Positions 41,445 through 53,447 are shown, counted from the stretch's first letter. The stretch: 64,000 nt of DNA from Magnetovibrio sp. (GCF_036568125.1 NZ_DATCTF010000015.1:124001-188000); one strand, 5' to 3'. Translations and numbers: made by a program. Notes: generated from the sequence alone by a model not told the origin.

Positions 41445-42895
41445 CCGTAACCCGGCGCGATCTTCTGATGGGTTTGGGGGGCATCGCCATTGGTGCCGCA
41501 GCAACCCGTGCGGTCATGCCTGGACCCCACGCTGGCAAAGAAAAACCGGCCGCCCGCCCCAACGTCATTGTGCTGATCGCCGACGACATGCGTTGGGATT
41601 TGATGGGCGTCGCAGGTCATCGCATTATTCAAACGCCGAACCTCGACCGCTTGGCGACAGTCAACGGCACACTATACAACAACGCCTTTGTGACGACATC
41701 CGTGTGTCCCACCAGTCGCGCCAGCATCATGCTGGGTCAAAAAGCCAGCACACATGGCATCTGGGGTTTCAACACACCGTTCACCGCATCGCAGATGGCG
41801 CGAACCTATCACCAGCGCCTCAAGTCGGAGGGATACCGAACCGGCTTCATCGGCAAGTGGGGGGTTGGCGATGTCCCCGGGCAGGCTCGTTTCGATTATT
41901 TCGATGGCTTTCAAAACCTCGGCCACTATTACCCGGCGGAAAAGCGCGATCAGCACCTGACTGATTATCATGCGGATTCCGCGATCCGTTTTCTCAAGGA
42001 AAGCGCAGAGCCGACACCATATTGCTTGACCGTCAGCTTTTGGGCGCCGCACGCACAAAGCAATCAGGCTGCGGATGAAATGCCGTTCGACGCCGAATTG
42101 GCGCACGTCTACAGCAACATGGACATTCCTGTGCCGCCGCATTACTCCTCGATTTTTGCCGATGGCCTGCCTCCGTTCATGGATGAGCAATGGTCGCGCA
42201 CGATGTTCGAACGTCGCCATACCGACGCGGAAAAGAACCAACGCTTCACCAAAGGCTATTATCGCCTCATCACGGGCATGGACCGAGCAATCGGGCGGAT
42301 TCTCGACGCGCTTGAGCAACGCGGCGACCTTGACAACACCTTGATCGTGTTTCTGTCCGATAATGGCTTTTTGTTGGGAGAACACGGCCTTACCGGAAAA
42401 TGGCTGATGTTCGAGGAATCCATCCGCATCCCGATGATCGTCAAATACCCACGCAATTCCGAGAGTGGCGACCGCTGTGCACAAGGAATTCGCAGTCACC
42501 CAGTGCTCAACATAGACGTGGCGCCGACGATTTTGACCGCCTGTGGTATCCACCAGCCACCCGAAATGGAAGGGGTCGCGCTTCAAGCGTTCGAAGGCGG
42601 GAGAGAAACGCAATCGGGAACACCGCCGCGTGCGCATTTTACGTACGAATACAAACTCGATCCATTTTTCTGCCTTGGCGTACGGACGGATCGTTGGAAA
42701 CTGGCGTGGTACGCCAAAGCCGGCAGGACATTCCTCTACAACCTGCTCGACGATCCCTATGAACAGCACGACCGGTTCGACGACCCATCCGTCGCACCGG
42801 TACGCGAACACCTATGGCAAACCTTGCAGGATGAGTTTCAGGGTTCGCGCCTGTGGGATGAAGCGCAAATCAGCCGGAATGGAAATACCCGCTAG
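41441..42895 (+). CDS. Tat-exported sulfatase-family protein
   Basis: A 484-residue arylsulfatase-type protein. It begins MTVTRRDLLMGLGGIA, a twin-arginine signal, so it should be periplasmic. NVIVLIADDMRWD carries the metal Asp pair, TPNLDRLA follows, and TTSVCPTSRASIM holds the predicted formylglycine Cys89 in C-P-T-S-R; the classic motif is C-x-P-S-R. Later FIGKWG (Lys) and LSDNGFLLGEHG (Asp-Asn, His) complete the active site. It would remove or remodel sulfate esters on the glycan, complementing the two sulfotransferases. Ends six bases from the convergent NUDIX gene. Confidence 0.9.
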   Translation: MTVTRRDLLMGLGGIAIGAAATRAVMPGPHAGKEKPAARPNVIVLIADDMRWDLMGVAGHRIIQTPNLDRLATVNGTLYNNAFVTTSVCPTSRASIMLGQKASTHGIWGFNTPFTASQMARTYHQRLKSEGYRTGFIGKWGVGDVPGQARFDYFDGFQNLGHYYPAEKRDQHLTDYHADSAIRFLKESAEPTPYCLTVSFWAPHAQSNQAADEMPFDAELAHVYSNMDIPVPPHYSSIFADGLPPFMDEQWSRTMFERRHTDAEKNQRFTKGYYRLITGMDRAIGRILDALEQRGDLDNTLIVFLSDNGFLLGEHGLTGKWLMFEESIRIPMIVKYPRNSESGDRCAQGIRSHPVLNIDVAPTILTACGIHQPPEMEGVALQAFEGGRETQSGTPPRAHFTYEYKLDPFFCLGVRTDRWKLAWYAKAGRTFLYNLLDDPYEQHDRFDDPSVAPVREHLWQTLQDEFQGSRLWDEAQISRNGNTR

Positions 42896-42900
42896 AGAAT

Positions 42901-43371
42901 CTATCGCACCTTTGAATTGTGGACATTGCAGTGCTGCCACAAGACGAAGGAATCATATGGAGCAACTCGCTCGTTACGCAGCATGTGTGCAGCTTCAATC
43001 AATTCCAGGCCCTGCCCTTCGCCAAGTCTGATGGCGGCGATTTCCTGATCTGTTAGCGTGGCCGTATAGTATACCCGTTCGACGGTGCCGAAACCGAACG
43101 GCTCGAAACTGAACGACATTCGGGTGAAATACTTCAAACGTCCCGCCAAGGACAACGACAGCTCTTCTTCCAGTTCCCGCACTGCGGCCTGTTCGTAGGT
43201 TTCGTCGCCATCGCACGCGCCGCCGAAAACGCCCAAATGGCCCGGGTAAAAAATGCCACGGATATCGTCACGTCGCTGCATGAGATAGCGTCCATCTTCC
43301 GACACCAAGATCACGGCCGCCGCATTGGCTGGTGCAAGCACGCCTGTATAGGGAAACGGTTCTGAGTTCAT
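42901..43371 (-). CDS. NUDIX hydrolase
   Basis: A 156-residue NUDIX protein with a complete box: GGACDGDETYEQ followed by AAVRELEEELSL, matching G-x5-E-x7-R-E-U-x-E-E. Preceding strand ILVSEDGRYLMQRRDD is the usual first strand. Hydrolyses a nucleoside diphosphate linked to another moiety; substrate unknown. ATG 43371 has GGAAG upstream and starts the protein close to the fold; the frame runs up to 43455 without family character. Not obviously part of the glycan operon. Confidence 0.85.
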   Translation of the reverse strand: MNSEPFPYTGVLAPANAAAVILVSEDGRYLMQRRDDIRGIFYPGHLGVFGGACDGDETYEQAAVRELEEELSLSLAGRLKYFTRMSFSFEPFGFGTVERVYYTATLTDQEIAAIRLGEGQGLELIEAAHMLRNERVAPYDSFVLWQHCNVHNSKVR

Positions 43372-43446
43372 GCTGTACTTCCAATTACCATCGCAACCGA
43401 GGGCGTTCCTGAGTTTCGAGAAATATCGCGTCGCAATCTGCAAACA

Positions 43447-43478
43447 AAAACCCAAGAACCTTGCGATTCTTGGGTTTT
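43447..43478 (-). terminator. Strong intrinsic terminator below tRNA-Gln
   Basis: AAAACCCAAGAA (43447-43458) and TTCTTGGGTTTT (43467-43478) form a 12-bp stem with an eight-base loop. On the minus strand it lies 3 bases after the tRNA 3' end and is followed by a T run, so it terminates the tRNA transcript. It can work both ways because the stem itself ends in A/T runs. Confidence 0.85.
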
Positions 43479-43481
43479 AAG

Positions 43482-43555
43482 TGGCTGGGGAACCTGGACT
43501 CGAACCAGGATTGACGGTGTCAGAGACCGCTGTCCTACCATTGAACGATTCCCCA
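43482..43555 (-). tRNA. tRNA-Gln(CUG)
   Basis: On the minus strand a 74-base tRNA runs from 43555 to 43482. The acceptor TGGGGAA pairs with TTCCCCA, followed by G-CCA encoded in the DNA. The D arm is GTTCAATGGTAGGAC, the anticodon arm GCGGT-CTCTGAC-ACCGT puts CTG at 34-36, and the T arm is CCTGG-TTCGAGT-CCAGG. It matches tRNA-Gln reading CAG codons. Confidence 0.93.
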
Positions 43556-43758
43556 CCAGGGATGCCCTCGAAGCCCTGTAAGCGGTGAGCCTCATGAAGA
43601 CGATGCACATATATTCGTCTCGGCCCGCAAAGGCAAGGGCAGATTTCGGCCCTTTATGCCGCCACCGTATGGAAAACACGTCCCGGTCTGGTGTCGGAAA
43701 CTTTGCACGAACGCGAAGCCTGCGCTATTGTGCGCTACAGCAAACCCCTACGAGAGTT

Positions 43759-44814
43759 ATGACTATAGACATGACGACCCCCCAGGCAAATCGTGAAGAC
43801 GTAAAAAGCGACCTGTTTACAAGGCCTGCACCGGCTTACGCCGCCATCGACCTGGGCACCAACAACTGTCGCATGCTGGTCGCGCGGCCGTTCAAGGAGA
43901 GCTTTCGCGTCGTCGATAGTTTTTCGCGCATCGTGCGTCTGGGCGAAGGTGTCGCCGCCGAGGGACGTTTGTCTGAAAACGCCATCAAACGCACCGTCAG
44001 CGCGCTCAAAGTCTGCCACGCCAAGATGAAGGCGTGTGGCGTGCAGCGCATCCGCTCGGTCGCAACCGAAGCCTGCCGCAGGGCGGAAAACGGTGAAGAA
44101 TTCGTAGCTCGCGTCAAGGAAGAAGCCTGCTTGGACCTGGAAGCCATCAGCCCCCAGGAGGAGGCCGAATTGACGTTGACCGGCTGCGCGCCGCTGTTGG
44201 ATTTGCGCCGCCCCAACGCATTGGTGTTCGACATCGGCGGCGGCAGCACCGAAGTGGTGTGGATCGACGCCAGCCACCCGGGCGGGCCCAAGGCGCGCGA
44301 TGTCATTTCCCTGCCCCACGGCGTGGTGACGCTGACTGAAGATTTCGAAGGCCACACCAATGCCGGTGAATCTTACGAAGAAATCGTCGACCTGATCGAC
44401 CGCAGCCTGGGTGAATTCGACACCCGTAACGGCATCAGCAAGGCCGTTTCCTCAGGCGAGGTGCAGATGCTCGGCACATCGGGCACCGTAACGACGCTGG
44501 GCGCGATGCACTTGCAATTGCGCCGTTATGACCGCTCGCGTGTCGACGGCCTGTCGCTGCGTTTCGACGACATCTGCGACGTGGTCAGCTATCTCGGCAC
44601 CATGGATCACGACCAACGTTTACAGCACCCGTGCATCGGACCGCGCCGCGGCGACCTGATTATGGCGGGTTGCGCGGTTTTGGACGCTGTCTGCCGTCGT
44701 TGGCCGGTGGGCAGCCTGGTGGTCGCCGACCGCGGCATCCGCGAAGGCATCTTGCTGAATCTGATGCAGGAAGACGGTCACGAAATCACCTGCACCCGGG
44801 GTGCGCACCGATGA
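43759..44814 (+). CDS. Ppx/GppA family phosphatase
   Basis: A 351-residue exopolyphosphatase/guanosine pentaphosphatase homologue in the actin-like ATPase fold. YAAIDLGTNNCRMLVA is the first phosphate loop, VATEACRRAENG and FDIGGGSTEVVW (phosphate 2 with the family Glu) follow, then MLGTSGTVTTLGA. Hydrolyses terminal phosphate from polyphosphate or pppGpp. ATG 43759 is chosen; MTTPQ at 43771 is also possible. The frame is open to 43585 but upstream residues look non-coding. Its stop overlaps the rlmE start (ATGA), so the two are co-translated. Confidence 0.9.
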   Translation: MTIDMTTPQANREDVKSDLFTRPAPAYAAIDLGTNNCRMLVARPFKESFRVVDSFSRIVRLGEGVAAEGRLSENAIKRTVSALKVCHAKMKACGVQRIRSVATEACRRAENGEEFVARVKEEACLDLEAISPQEEAELTLTGCAPLLDLRRPNALVFDIGGGSTEVVWIDASHPGGPKARDVISLPHGVVTLTEDFEGHTNAGESYEEIVDLIDRSLGEFDTRNGISKAVSSGEVQMLGTSGTVTTLGAMHLQLRRYDRSRVDGLSLRFDDICDVVSYLGTMDHDQRLQHPCIGPRRGDLIMAGCAVLDAVCRRWPVGSLVVADRGIREGILLNLMQEDGHEITCTRGAHR

Positions 44815-45545
44815 CCAAACCGCCCAGAGGCTACAAGCCCAGTTCACGTAAATCCGGCGCCGGCACCTTGCGTATGAAGCACGAGAAGGTCAAAACCGCA
44901 CGGGGACGCAAATATTCGTCGAAACTGTGGCTGCAACGCCAACTGAACGACCCCTACGTGATCGACGCCAAGCGCCAGGGCTATCGCTCACGCGCCGCGT
45001 TTAAGCTGATCGAACTGGATGAAAAGTTCCACTTCCTAAAATCCGGCGCGCGGGTGGTCGACTTGGGCGCGGCCCCCGGCGGCTGGTGCCAAGTGGCCGC
45101 CAGCATCGTTCTCAAAGGCAAAAACGGCCACCTTGGCAAGGTGGTGGGCCTGGACATCCAGGAAATGGAAGATCTGCCCGAGGTCACGCTGCTCCATCAA
45201 GATTTCACCGCACCCGAAGCACCCGATCTGCTGAAAGACGCCTTGGGCGGCGAAGCCGATGTGGTGATGAGCGATATGGCCGCGCACGCCACCGGACACA
45301 CCGCAACCGATCACCTGCGCATCATGGGGCTGTGCGATCTGGCGCTGCACTTCGCCATCGAGGTGTTGAGCCCCGGCGGCTTGTTCCTCGCCAAAGTTCT
45401 CCAGGGCGGCACTGAAGGCGAAATGCTCGCCACCATGAAAAAGCACTTCAAAACCGTCAAACACGCCAAGCCACCGGCCTCGCGGGCGGATTCCGCCGAA
45501 ATGTACGTGGTGGCGATTGGCTTCAAAGGCCGCAAACAGGACTAA
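44811..45545 (+). CDS. rlmE: 23S rRNA (uridine2552-2'-O)-methyltransferase
   Basis: A 244-residue FtsJ/RlmE. A basic leader (KPPRGYKPSSRKSG) precedes the core: SRAAFKLIELDEK, VVDLGAAPGGWCQVA (SAM loop), VVGLDIQEM and DVVMSDMAAHATGH with the catalytic Asp, plus a late GGLFLAKVLQGG with the catalytic Lys. Methylates U2552 in the ribosomal A loop. The ppx-rlmE overlap is a common alphaproteobacterial arrangement. A strong terminator hairpin follows immediately. Confidence 0.93.
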   Translation: MTKPPRGYKPSSRKSGAGTLRMKHEKVKTARGRKYSSKLWLQRQLNDPYVIDAKRQGYRSRAAFKLIELDEKFHFLKSGARVVDLGAAPGGWCQVAASIVLKGKNGHLGKVVGLDIQEMEDLPEVTLLHQDFTAPEAPDLLKDALGGEADVVMSDMAAHATGHTATDHLRIMGLCDLALHFAIEVLSPGGLFLAKVLQGGTEGEMLATMKKHFKTVKHAKPPASRADSAEMYVVAIGFKGRKQD

Positions 45546-45550
45546 GAAAA

Positions 45551-45574
45551 AGGCGGAGGATCAATCCTCCGCCT
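45551..45574 (-). terminator. Bidirectional terminator between rlmE and 45561 gene
   Basis: AGGCGGAGGAT (45551-45561) pairs with ATCCTCCGCCT (45564-45574) around CA. On the minus strand it is followed by TTTTTCTT. On the plus strand a T run comes about ten bases later. The last codons and TGA (45563-45561) of the minus-strand gene lie inside the stem, so translation termination and transcription termination are interlocked. Confidence 0.8.
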
Positions 45575-45770
45575 CATCGGTCTTTTTCTTCGGCTTGTTC
45601 TTGTCGTCGTTGCTGAACCGGTATCGACCATAAAGCGTGCAGCCCTTCATCCCCGGATCGCACACAGGCATGGTGTTCCCGTCCTCATCGACGTCTTCGC
45701 CGATTACGGCGCGCATCTTGACCCGCTTGCATCGCCCCCGCAGTTCGTGGGGGCAGCCCCAACCGCTCAT
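45561..45770 (-). CDS. Small Cys-containing protein, conserved-looking hypothetical
   Basis: A 69-residue protein with four Cys in two pairs (GWGCPHELRGRCKR and MPVCDPGMKGCTLYGR), which could bind a metal such as zinc, and a highly charged KPKKKTDEAED tail. No family recognised. It lies eight bases after the FKBP-rhodanese stop on the same strand, so they may form a unit. High coding quality (good codon bias, no stop in frame) supports reality. Function unknown. Confidence 0.65.
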   Translation of the reverse strand: MSGWGCPHELRGRCKRVKMRAVIGEDVDEDGNTMPVCDPGMKGCTLYGRYRFSNDDKNKPKKKTDEAED

Positions 45771-45778
45771 GGCCTATC

Positions 45779-46537
45779 TCACGGTTTGACGACGGCGTTG
45801 CCGTCCTTGATCCATTTGGTGATGCCGTCGGTCACATTATAGACCTTTTTGTAGCCGATCTGATCGGCCAAGGCCTGCGACAGAACCGAGGTGCGGCTGC
45901 CGGTGCGGCAAATCAAGATCACTTCGTCTTCCAAACCCGCGACTTCCTTAAAGGCCGGAATGAAGGGTTTTTCAAAGTTGCCTCGCGCGCCGAACGCGGT
46001 GATCAGGTGCGCGCCCTTGATGACGCCGGTTTCTTTCCATTCGTCGGGACGGCGGATATCCACCACCGGCACGCCACGCGCGATGAGTTCTTTCAGCTTG
46101 GTATTGTCGATGCTGGTGTAGTTGGGGGCTTTGACACCCAACAGTTCGACTTCGAATTTCAGCGTCGCATTGGGCGGAATCGCGCCGGGCACACCGCGCT
46201 CACCGTAAGCCAGCGCGGGCGGGATGATCAACTCGCGCTTGCCGCCGACCTTCATGCCCTCGACGCCAATTTCCCAACCGGGAATGACTTCGCGATTGCC
46301 GAGATAGAAATAAAACGGATCGCCGCGATCCTTACTGGAATCGAACTTTTTGCCGTCCATGGTCCAACCGGTGTAGTGCACTTTAACTTGGGAGTGCAGG
46401 GTAGCGGCATCCCCCGTGCCCACGACCAGGTCCTTGGTCTCAACCGTATCTGCGGCGTGGGCGCCCATCGCGTTGACGCCAAGCAGCGCCACTACGGCCA
46501 ATGCGGCAAAGCCGCTGCGAAAAAGTTTTGCGATCAT
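45779..46537 (-). CDS. FKBP-type peptidyl-prolyl isomerase fused to a rhodanese domain
   Basis: A 252-residue exported protein. Residues 1-28 are a signal peptide ending GAHAADT. Residues about 35-130 are an FKBP domain: VKVHYTGWTMDGKKFDSS, PGWEIGVEGMKVGGKREL and PPNATLKFEVELLGV. Residues about 145-250 are a rhodanese: PVVDIRRPDEW and the active loop CRTGSRT with Cys near 213. The pair would act in the periplasm on disulfide- or sulfur-linked folding. Fusion of the two domains is uncommon but not unique. Minus-strand neighbour of a small Cys protein. Confidence 0.9.
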   Translation of the reverse strand: MIAKLFRSGFAALAVVALLGVNAMGAHAADTVETKDLVVGTGDAATLHSQVKVHYTGWTMDGKKFDSSKDRGDPFYFYLGNREVIPGWEIGVEGMKVGGKRELIIPPALAYGERGVPGAIPPNATLKFEVELLGVKAPNYTSIDNTKLKELIARGVPVVDIRRPDEWKETGVIKGAHLITAFGARGNFEKPFIPAFKEVAGLEDEVILICRTGSRTSVLSQALADQIGYKKVYNVTDGITKWIKDGNAVVKP

Positions 46538-46630
46538 CGTTATTATCCTGAACAGTGTCGGGGTTCGTTAGTCCTGATATAGCGCCAAACACCGACTCAG
46601 ACAATGGCGGCCGCCGACAGAACTGCGGAC

Positions 46631-46665
46631 AAAACGAGGCCCCGTCCGAAGGCGGGGCCCGTTTT
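46631..46665. terminator. Bidirectional intrinsic terminator
   Basis: GGCCCCG (46638-46644) pairs with CGGGGCC (46653-46659), extended by AAAACG (46631-46636) against CGTTTT (46660-46665), giving a long GC stem ending in T/A runs on both strands. It separates the host-attachment gene from the FKBP-rhodanese gene. Confidence 0.8.
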
Positions 46666-46691
46666 CGCCTGAGATGCGGCGTCGCACGTGC

Positions 46692-47141
46692 TTATAGGCG
46701 CACGACGTCTTCCAGGTGGTCGCCAAGCTCGTGAATGGTCAGATGCGTAAGATCTTTACCAAGCTCTGCGGTGATAGAACCCTCCAGTTTACCGTCGAGC
46801 GCCTTACGCAAATCGCCCAGGGTCTTTGGCGGTGCGACAAGCACCAAATCGTCGAATGCGCGGTGACTATGCGCTTGTTCCAACGTCTTCGCCATTTCGG
46901 CGGCGAAGAGGTGCTTCTCATAAGTATGCCAGTCCACCTTGGGCTCCACGGCATGGTGTGCGCCAACGCCACCGCCCTGGCTGCGCCCCGGCTTATCGGT
47001 GCCGAAGTCGCGCGTGGGGGCGTGGGATGCCGCGAAGTCATGGCTCATTGCCAATGCCAACCCCTTGCCGGGACCGTCGCATTGGACGATACGGGCACGG
47101 GCGCCATCCGCAACCAGGATCCAGGTTTTGCGCGCTTTCAT
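46692..47141 (-). CDS. Host-attachment-family protein
   Basis: A 149-residue protein of the family annotated as required for attachment to host cells (PF10116-like). Features: TWILVADGARARI at the N-terminus, a Gly-rich middle (SQGGGVGAHHAVEP), FDDLVLVAPPKTLGDLRKAL, and a DLTHLTIHELGDHL tail, all typical of this family. The biochemical role is unknown, although homologues occur widely in non-pathogens. Single gene between two terminators and guaB. Confidence 0.85.
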   Translation of the reverse strand: MKARKTWILVADGARARIVQCDGPGKGLALAMSHDFAASHAPTRDFGTDKPGRSQGGGVGAHHAVEPKVDWHTYEKHLFAAEMAKTLEQAHSHRAFDDLVLVAPPKTLGDLRKALDGKLEGSITAELGKDLTHLTIHELGDHLEDVVRL

Positions 47142-47305
47142 GACCTTTCTCCTTACAAGATCCGGTCAGCTTGCTTCGCAAAATTCTCAAAGAAAGCTGC
47201 GATCCGTTTCCATGATTACCTATTATACACTCATCGGCCGTTGTTTGAAATCCAGCCGTTGAAATAGACCTGAATTTTTACCCATGTCGCAGTGCGGAAT
47301 CAGGG

Positions 47306-47333
47306 TTGGCAAGCGGGCGCTAATCTGTATGAT
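47306..47333 (+). promoter_or_regulatory. Promoter of guaB
   Basis: TTGGCA (47306-47311) and TATGAT (47328-47333) are separated by 16 bases and lie 30 bases upstream of the guaB ATG; a strong CGGAGGTG ribosome-binding site sits just before it. A good sigma70 match for a housekeeping gene. Confidence 0.65.
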
Positions 47334-47350
47334 TACGCGCCAACTCGTGA

Positions 47351-48823
<1,473 letters not shown>

Positions 48824-48897
48824 AAAGCCCCTCAGGCGCCGGGCGGTCGCGCTTACTCACCCTTATGGGCTCGGATTGCGAGCGCCGGAGAACACTC

Positions 48898-50208
48898 ATG
48901 CTGCCTGCTGCTCGCACCGAAGCCGCCATTTACCTGTTGGGCAAAATCACCGACGAACGCCGTCCCGCCGACGATATCGTGCGCGCCTGGTTCCAGGCGC
49001 GCCGCTTCGTCGGCTCCAAGGACCGCCGCGCCATCCGCGAGCGGGTCTATGGGGTGTTGCGCGCCCTCAACCGCCTGGATTGGCATCTGGGCGATGCGGA
49101 GAAGTCTGCGCGCACCCGTGTGCTTGCCGCCATCGTGCTCGAAGGCGGCGACGCGGCGGCGAACTTCGATGGTTCTCCCCACGGCCCCGCGCCCTTGAAC
49201 GACAGCGAACAGCTGCTGGTCGACGTTCTCACCGGCAAGCAGATCAACGATCCGGCCATGCCCGGCCACGTCCAGGTCGAACTGCCCGAATGGCTGGCCG
49301 ACAAGCTCAAGCCGGTGTTTGGCGAAACCTTCATGGCGGAAATGACCGCGCTGAACCAACCCGCACCGATGGACCTGCGCGTCGCGCTCGGCCGGGTGTC
49401 GCGCGATCAGGCGAAACAGGCCCTCGCCAAGGGCGGTATCAAAACCGATCTAACGCCCTTGTCCCCAATGGGCCTGCGCCTTGAAGCGCATACCGACATC
49501 GGACGCACCACCGCGTTTCGCAAAGGCTTCGTCGAAGTTCAGGACGAAGGCTCGCAAATTCTCAGCCTGTTGGTGGGCGCGAAAGCCAACATGCATGTGC
49601 TCGACTACTGCGCGGGTGCGGGGGGCAAGACTTTGGCAATCGCCGATCGCTTGGGCCTGACCGACGGCCAATCTTCCGGCAAGCTGGTCGCAACCGACGT
49701 CGAAGCCGCCCGCTTGGAACGTATGGACAAGCGTCTCGCCCGCGCAAAACTAGGCGATAAAATCGAACGTCACGTCTTAAGCGACACCGACACCTGGGCC
49801 GTGGACCATGCGGGGACCTTCGACCGCGTGTTGGTTGACGCGCCGTGCACCGGCGCGGGTACGTGGCGCCGCCACCCGGAACAAAAAAAGCGCCTGACCT
49901 CAGAGCGCCTGAGCGAACTGATGGCGATGCAAAGCGACGTTCTGAACAACGCCGCACCGCTGGTCAAACCCGGTGGACGGCTGATTTACGCCACCTGTTC
50001 GTTGCTCGCGGAAGAAAATGAGCAGCGCGTCGAGGCTTTCCTCGAAAGTCATCCGAATTTCCAGCTGCTGCCCATCCAAACCGTCTGGGCGGAGACCCTC
50101 AAAAAGGTCGAATGCCCGGATATGGGTGAGAGCCCTTACCTGCGCCTGACCCCCTATCGTCATGGCACCGACGGCTTTTTCGTCGCCGTGATGGCGCGCA
50201 ACTCCTAA
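48898..50208 (+). CDS. RsmB/NOL1-type RNA (cytosine-5-)-methyltransferase
   Basis: A 436-residue protein with an N-terminal NusB-like helical part (about 1-90), then EVQDEGSQ, VLDYCAGAGGKTLAIADRL (SAM loop), DRVLVDAPCTGAGTWRR (motif IV, PC Cys) and YATCSLLAEENEQ (motif VI Cys). This two-Cys layout is that of rRNA m5C methyltransferases. The usual GTWRR after PC is consistent with RsmB-class enzymes. ATG 48898 has GGAG upstream; the frame starts at 48865. Confidence 0.9.
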   Translation: MLPAARTEAAIYLLGKITDERRPADDIVRAWFQARRFVGSKDRRAIRERVYGVLRALNRLDWHLGDAEKSARTRVLAAIVLEGGDAAANFDGSPHGPAPLNDSEQLLVDVLTGKQINDPAMPGHVQVELPEWLADKLKPVFGETFMAEMTALNQPAPMDLRVALGRVSRDQAKQALAKGGIKTDLTPLSPMGLRLEAHTDIGRTTAFRKGFVEVQDEGSQILSLLVGAKANMHVLDYCAGAGGKTLAIADRLGLTDGQSSGKLVATDVEAARLERMDKRLARAKLGDKIERHVLSDTDTWAVDHAGTFDRVLVDAPCTGAGTWRRHPEQKKRLTSERLSELMAMQSDVLNNAAPLVKPGGRLIYATCSLLAEENEQRVEAFLESHPNFQLLPIQTVWAETLKKVECPDMGESPYLRLTPYRHGTDGFFVAVMARNS

Positions 50209-50215
50209 AGGGTGA

Positions 50216-51280
50216 TTACGCCTGCTGTCCGTGAACTTCGATCATGCGGTCGATTTCCTTCAGCGCGTATTTCGCCAGCTTTTTCTGTTCCTTTACGGCG
50301 TCGGGATTCTGCTCCTCGAAATCGCCGATGACGATGATGTTTTCGTCGTTGAGCCTGTTGGCCGGGTCGGTGTAGTTGAAGCTGCCGACGACCATGACCT
50401 GCTCGTCCAGAACCATCAGCTTGTGATGGAGCTTGTTCAAACCCGCCTTTTTCGGCGCGGTCCATAAATCGCCGCCCATCGCCTTGAGATCCTTAAGCGG
50501 CGACCAGTCCTTGGCTTGGCCGTGGTCGAAGATCCCTCGCACCGGCATGCCGGTACGAATCAATGCCGCCATGACATCGTCGATCCCCGATGATTTGGAA
50601 AACGTAAAAATGGCGAAATCGATGCGTTTTCGTGCCTTAAGCATCTGTTTCATGATTTCCATTTCCGGGGAATGATCGGGGGCGAACAGCGGCTTGACCT
50701 TCACCTTCGACACCGTGAACAAGCCCGGTTTGGGGTCATGGCGTTGGCGGTTCTTGCCGAACGTGCCATCCCAAATCTCGTCGAATTCCAAGCCGTACTG
50801 TTCCAGCACCCGTGCGGATTTGACCTCGACCAGATGGTTGAGGTTGGCGTGAGTGCCCGTGGGGGTGAAGTTGGTCGACCCGGTCAACAGTGCGCGACGG
50901 CCGCCCGCGCGATCGCGCACGATGAATTTCTGGTGAAAGATGTTGGCGTTATAATCCGTGCGGACTTCGCAACTGGCCCGCAACAAGGCTGCATGCAAGT
51001 CGCGGTTGGGTTCGTGTTTGCCGCCGGGACTGAAGGGGTCGGCCTTGAACGTGTCGGCAACCAGATAATCGCCTTCCAAGACGATCCGAACCTTGACGCC
51101 GCGGCGACGGGCCTCGACCACGGCTTCGGCGATGGGGCGCGATTCCAATTCCTGCACCGCAATGTCGAGGGTGTTTTTCGCCGCGCCTATAAACCCAACG
51201 ATGGCTGCTTCCAGATCATCCGGCGCACCCAACGTGTGCGGCCCCATATACAGCGTGATGTTTCCGATACTTACGGGCAT
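50216..51280 (-). CDS. Phospholipase D-like protein
   Basis: A 354-residue protein with two HKD motifs: FHQKFIVRDRAGG then GSTNFTPTG near residue 120, and LHHKLMVLDEQVMVVGSFNYTDP near 290. This is a complete PLD active site built from two halves. No signal peptide or membrane segment is seen. The closest functional types are phosphatidylserine/cardiolipin-synthase-like proteins or nucleases; substrate unknown. GGAGG seven bases ahead of the ATG. Confidence 0.9.
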   Translation of the reverse strand: MPVSIGNITLYMGPHTLGAPDDLEAAIVGFIGAAKNTLDIAVQELESRPIAEAVVEARRRGVKVRIVLEGDYLVADTFKADPFSPGGKHEPNRDLHAALLRASCEVRTDYNANIFHQKFIVRDRAGGRRALLTGSTNFTPTGTHANLNHLVEVKSARVLEQYGLEFDEIWDGTFGKNRQRHDPKPGLFTVSKVKVKPLFAPDHSPEMEIMKQMLKARKRIDFAIFTFSKSSGIDDVMAALIRTGMPVRGIFDHGQAKDWSPLKDLKAMGGDLWTAPKKAGLNKLHHKLMVLDEQVMVVGSFNYTDPANRLNDENIIVIGDFEEQNPDAVKEQKKLAKYALKEIDRMIEVHGQQA

Positions 51281-51446
51281 ACGCCAACCTCCACTTGACT
51301 GTAGTTAACCGACCAACTCTACCAAAGGTAGGTTCTCGGGGTGTATATTTTTTATTTAATTCCGAATCAGGTTGGTACGTGCTTTTTTCATCGCCCCCCG
51401 AAGCAATGCTTGACCTTTGCGCTCGACTACCCCAGATTCAGCTCAT

Positions 51447-53395
<1,949 letters not shown>

Positions 53396-53417
53396 CGCGT
53401 CACGCATTCACGCACAT

Positions 53418-53447
53418 CAGGGCCGCTTCGCGATCGAAGCGGCCCTG
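53418..53447 (+). terminator. Intrinsic terminator of thiC
   Basis: CAGGGCCGCTTCG (53418-53430) pairs with CGAAGCGGCCCTG (53435-53447) around CGAT. A GTTGTTTTT follows at once. Long GC stem with T tail, 22 bases after the thiC stop. Confidence 0.9.
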
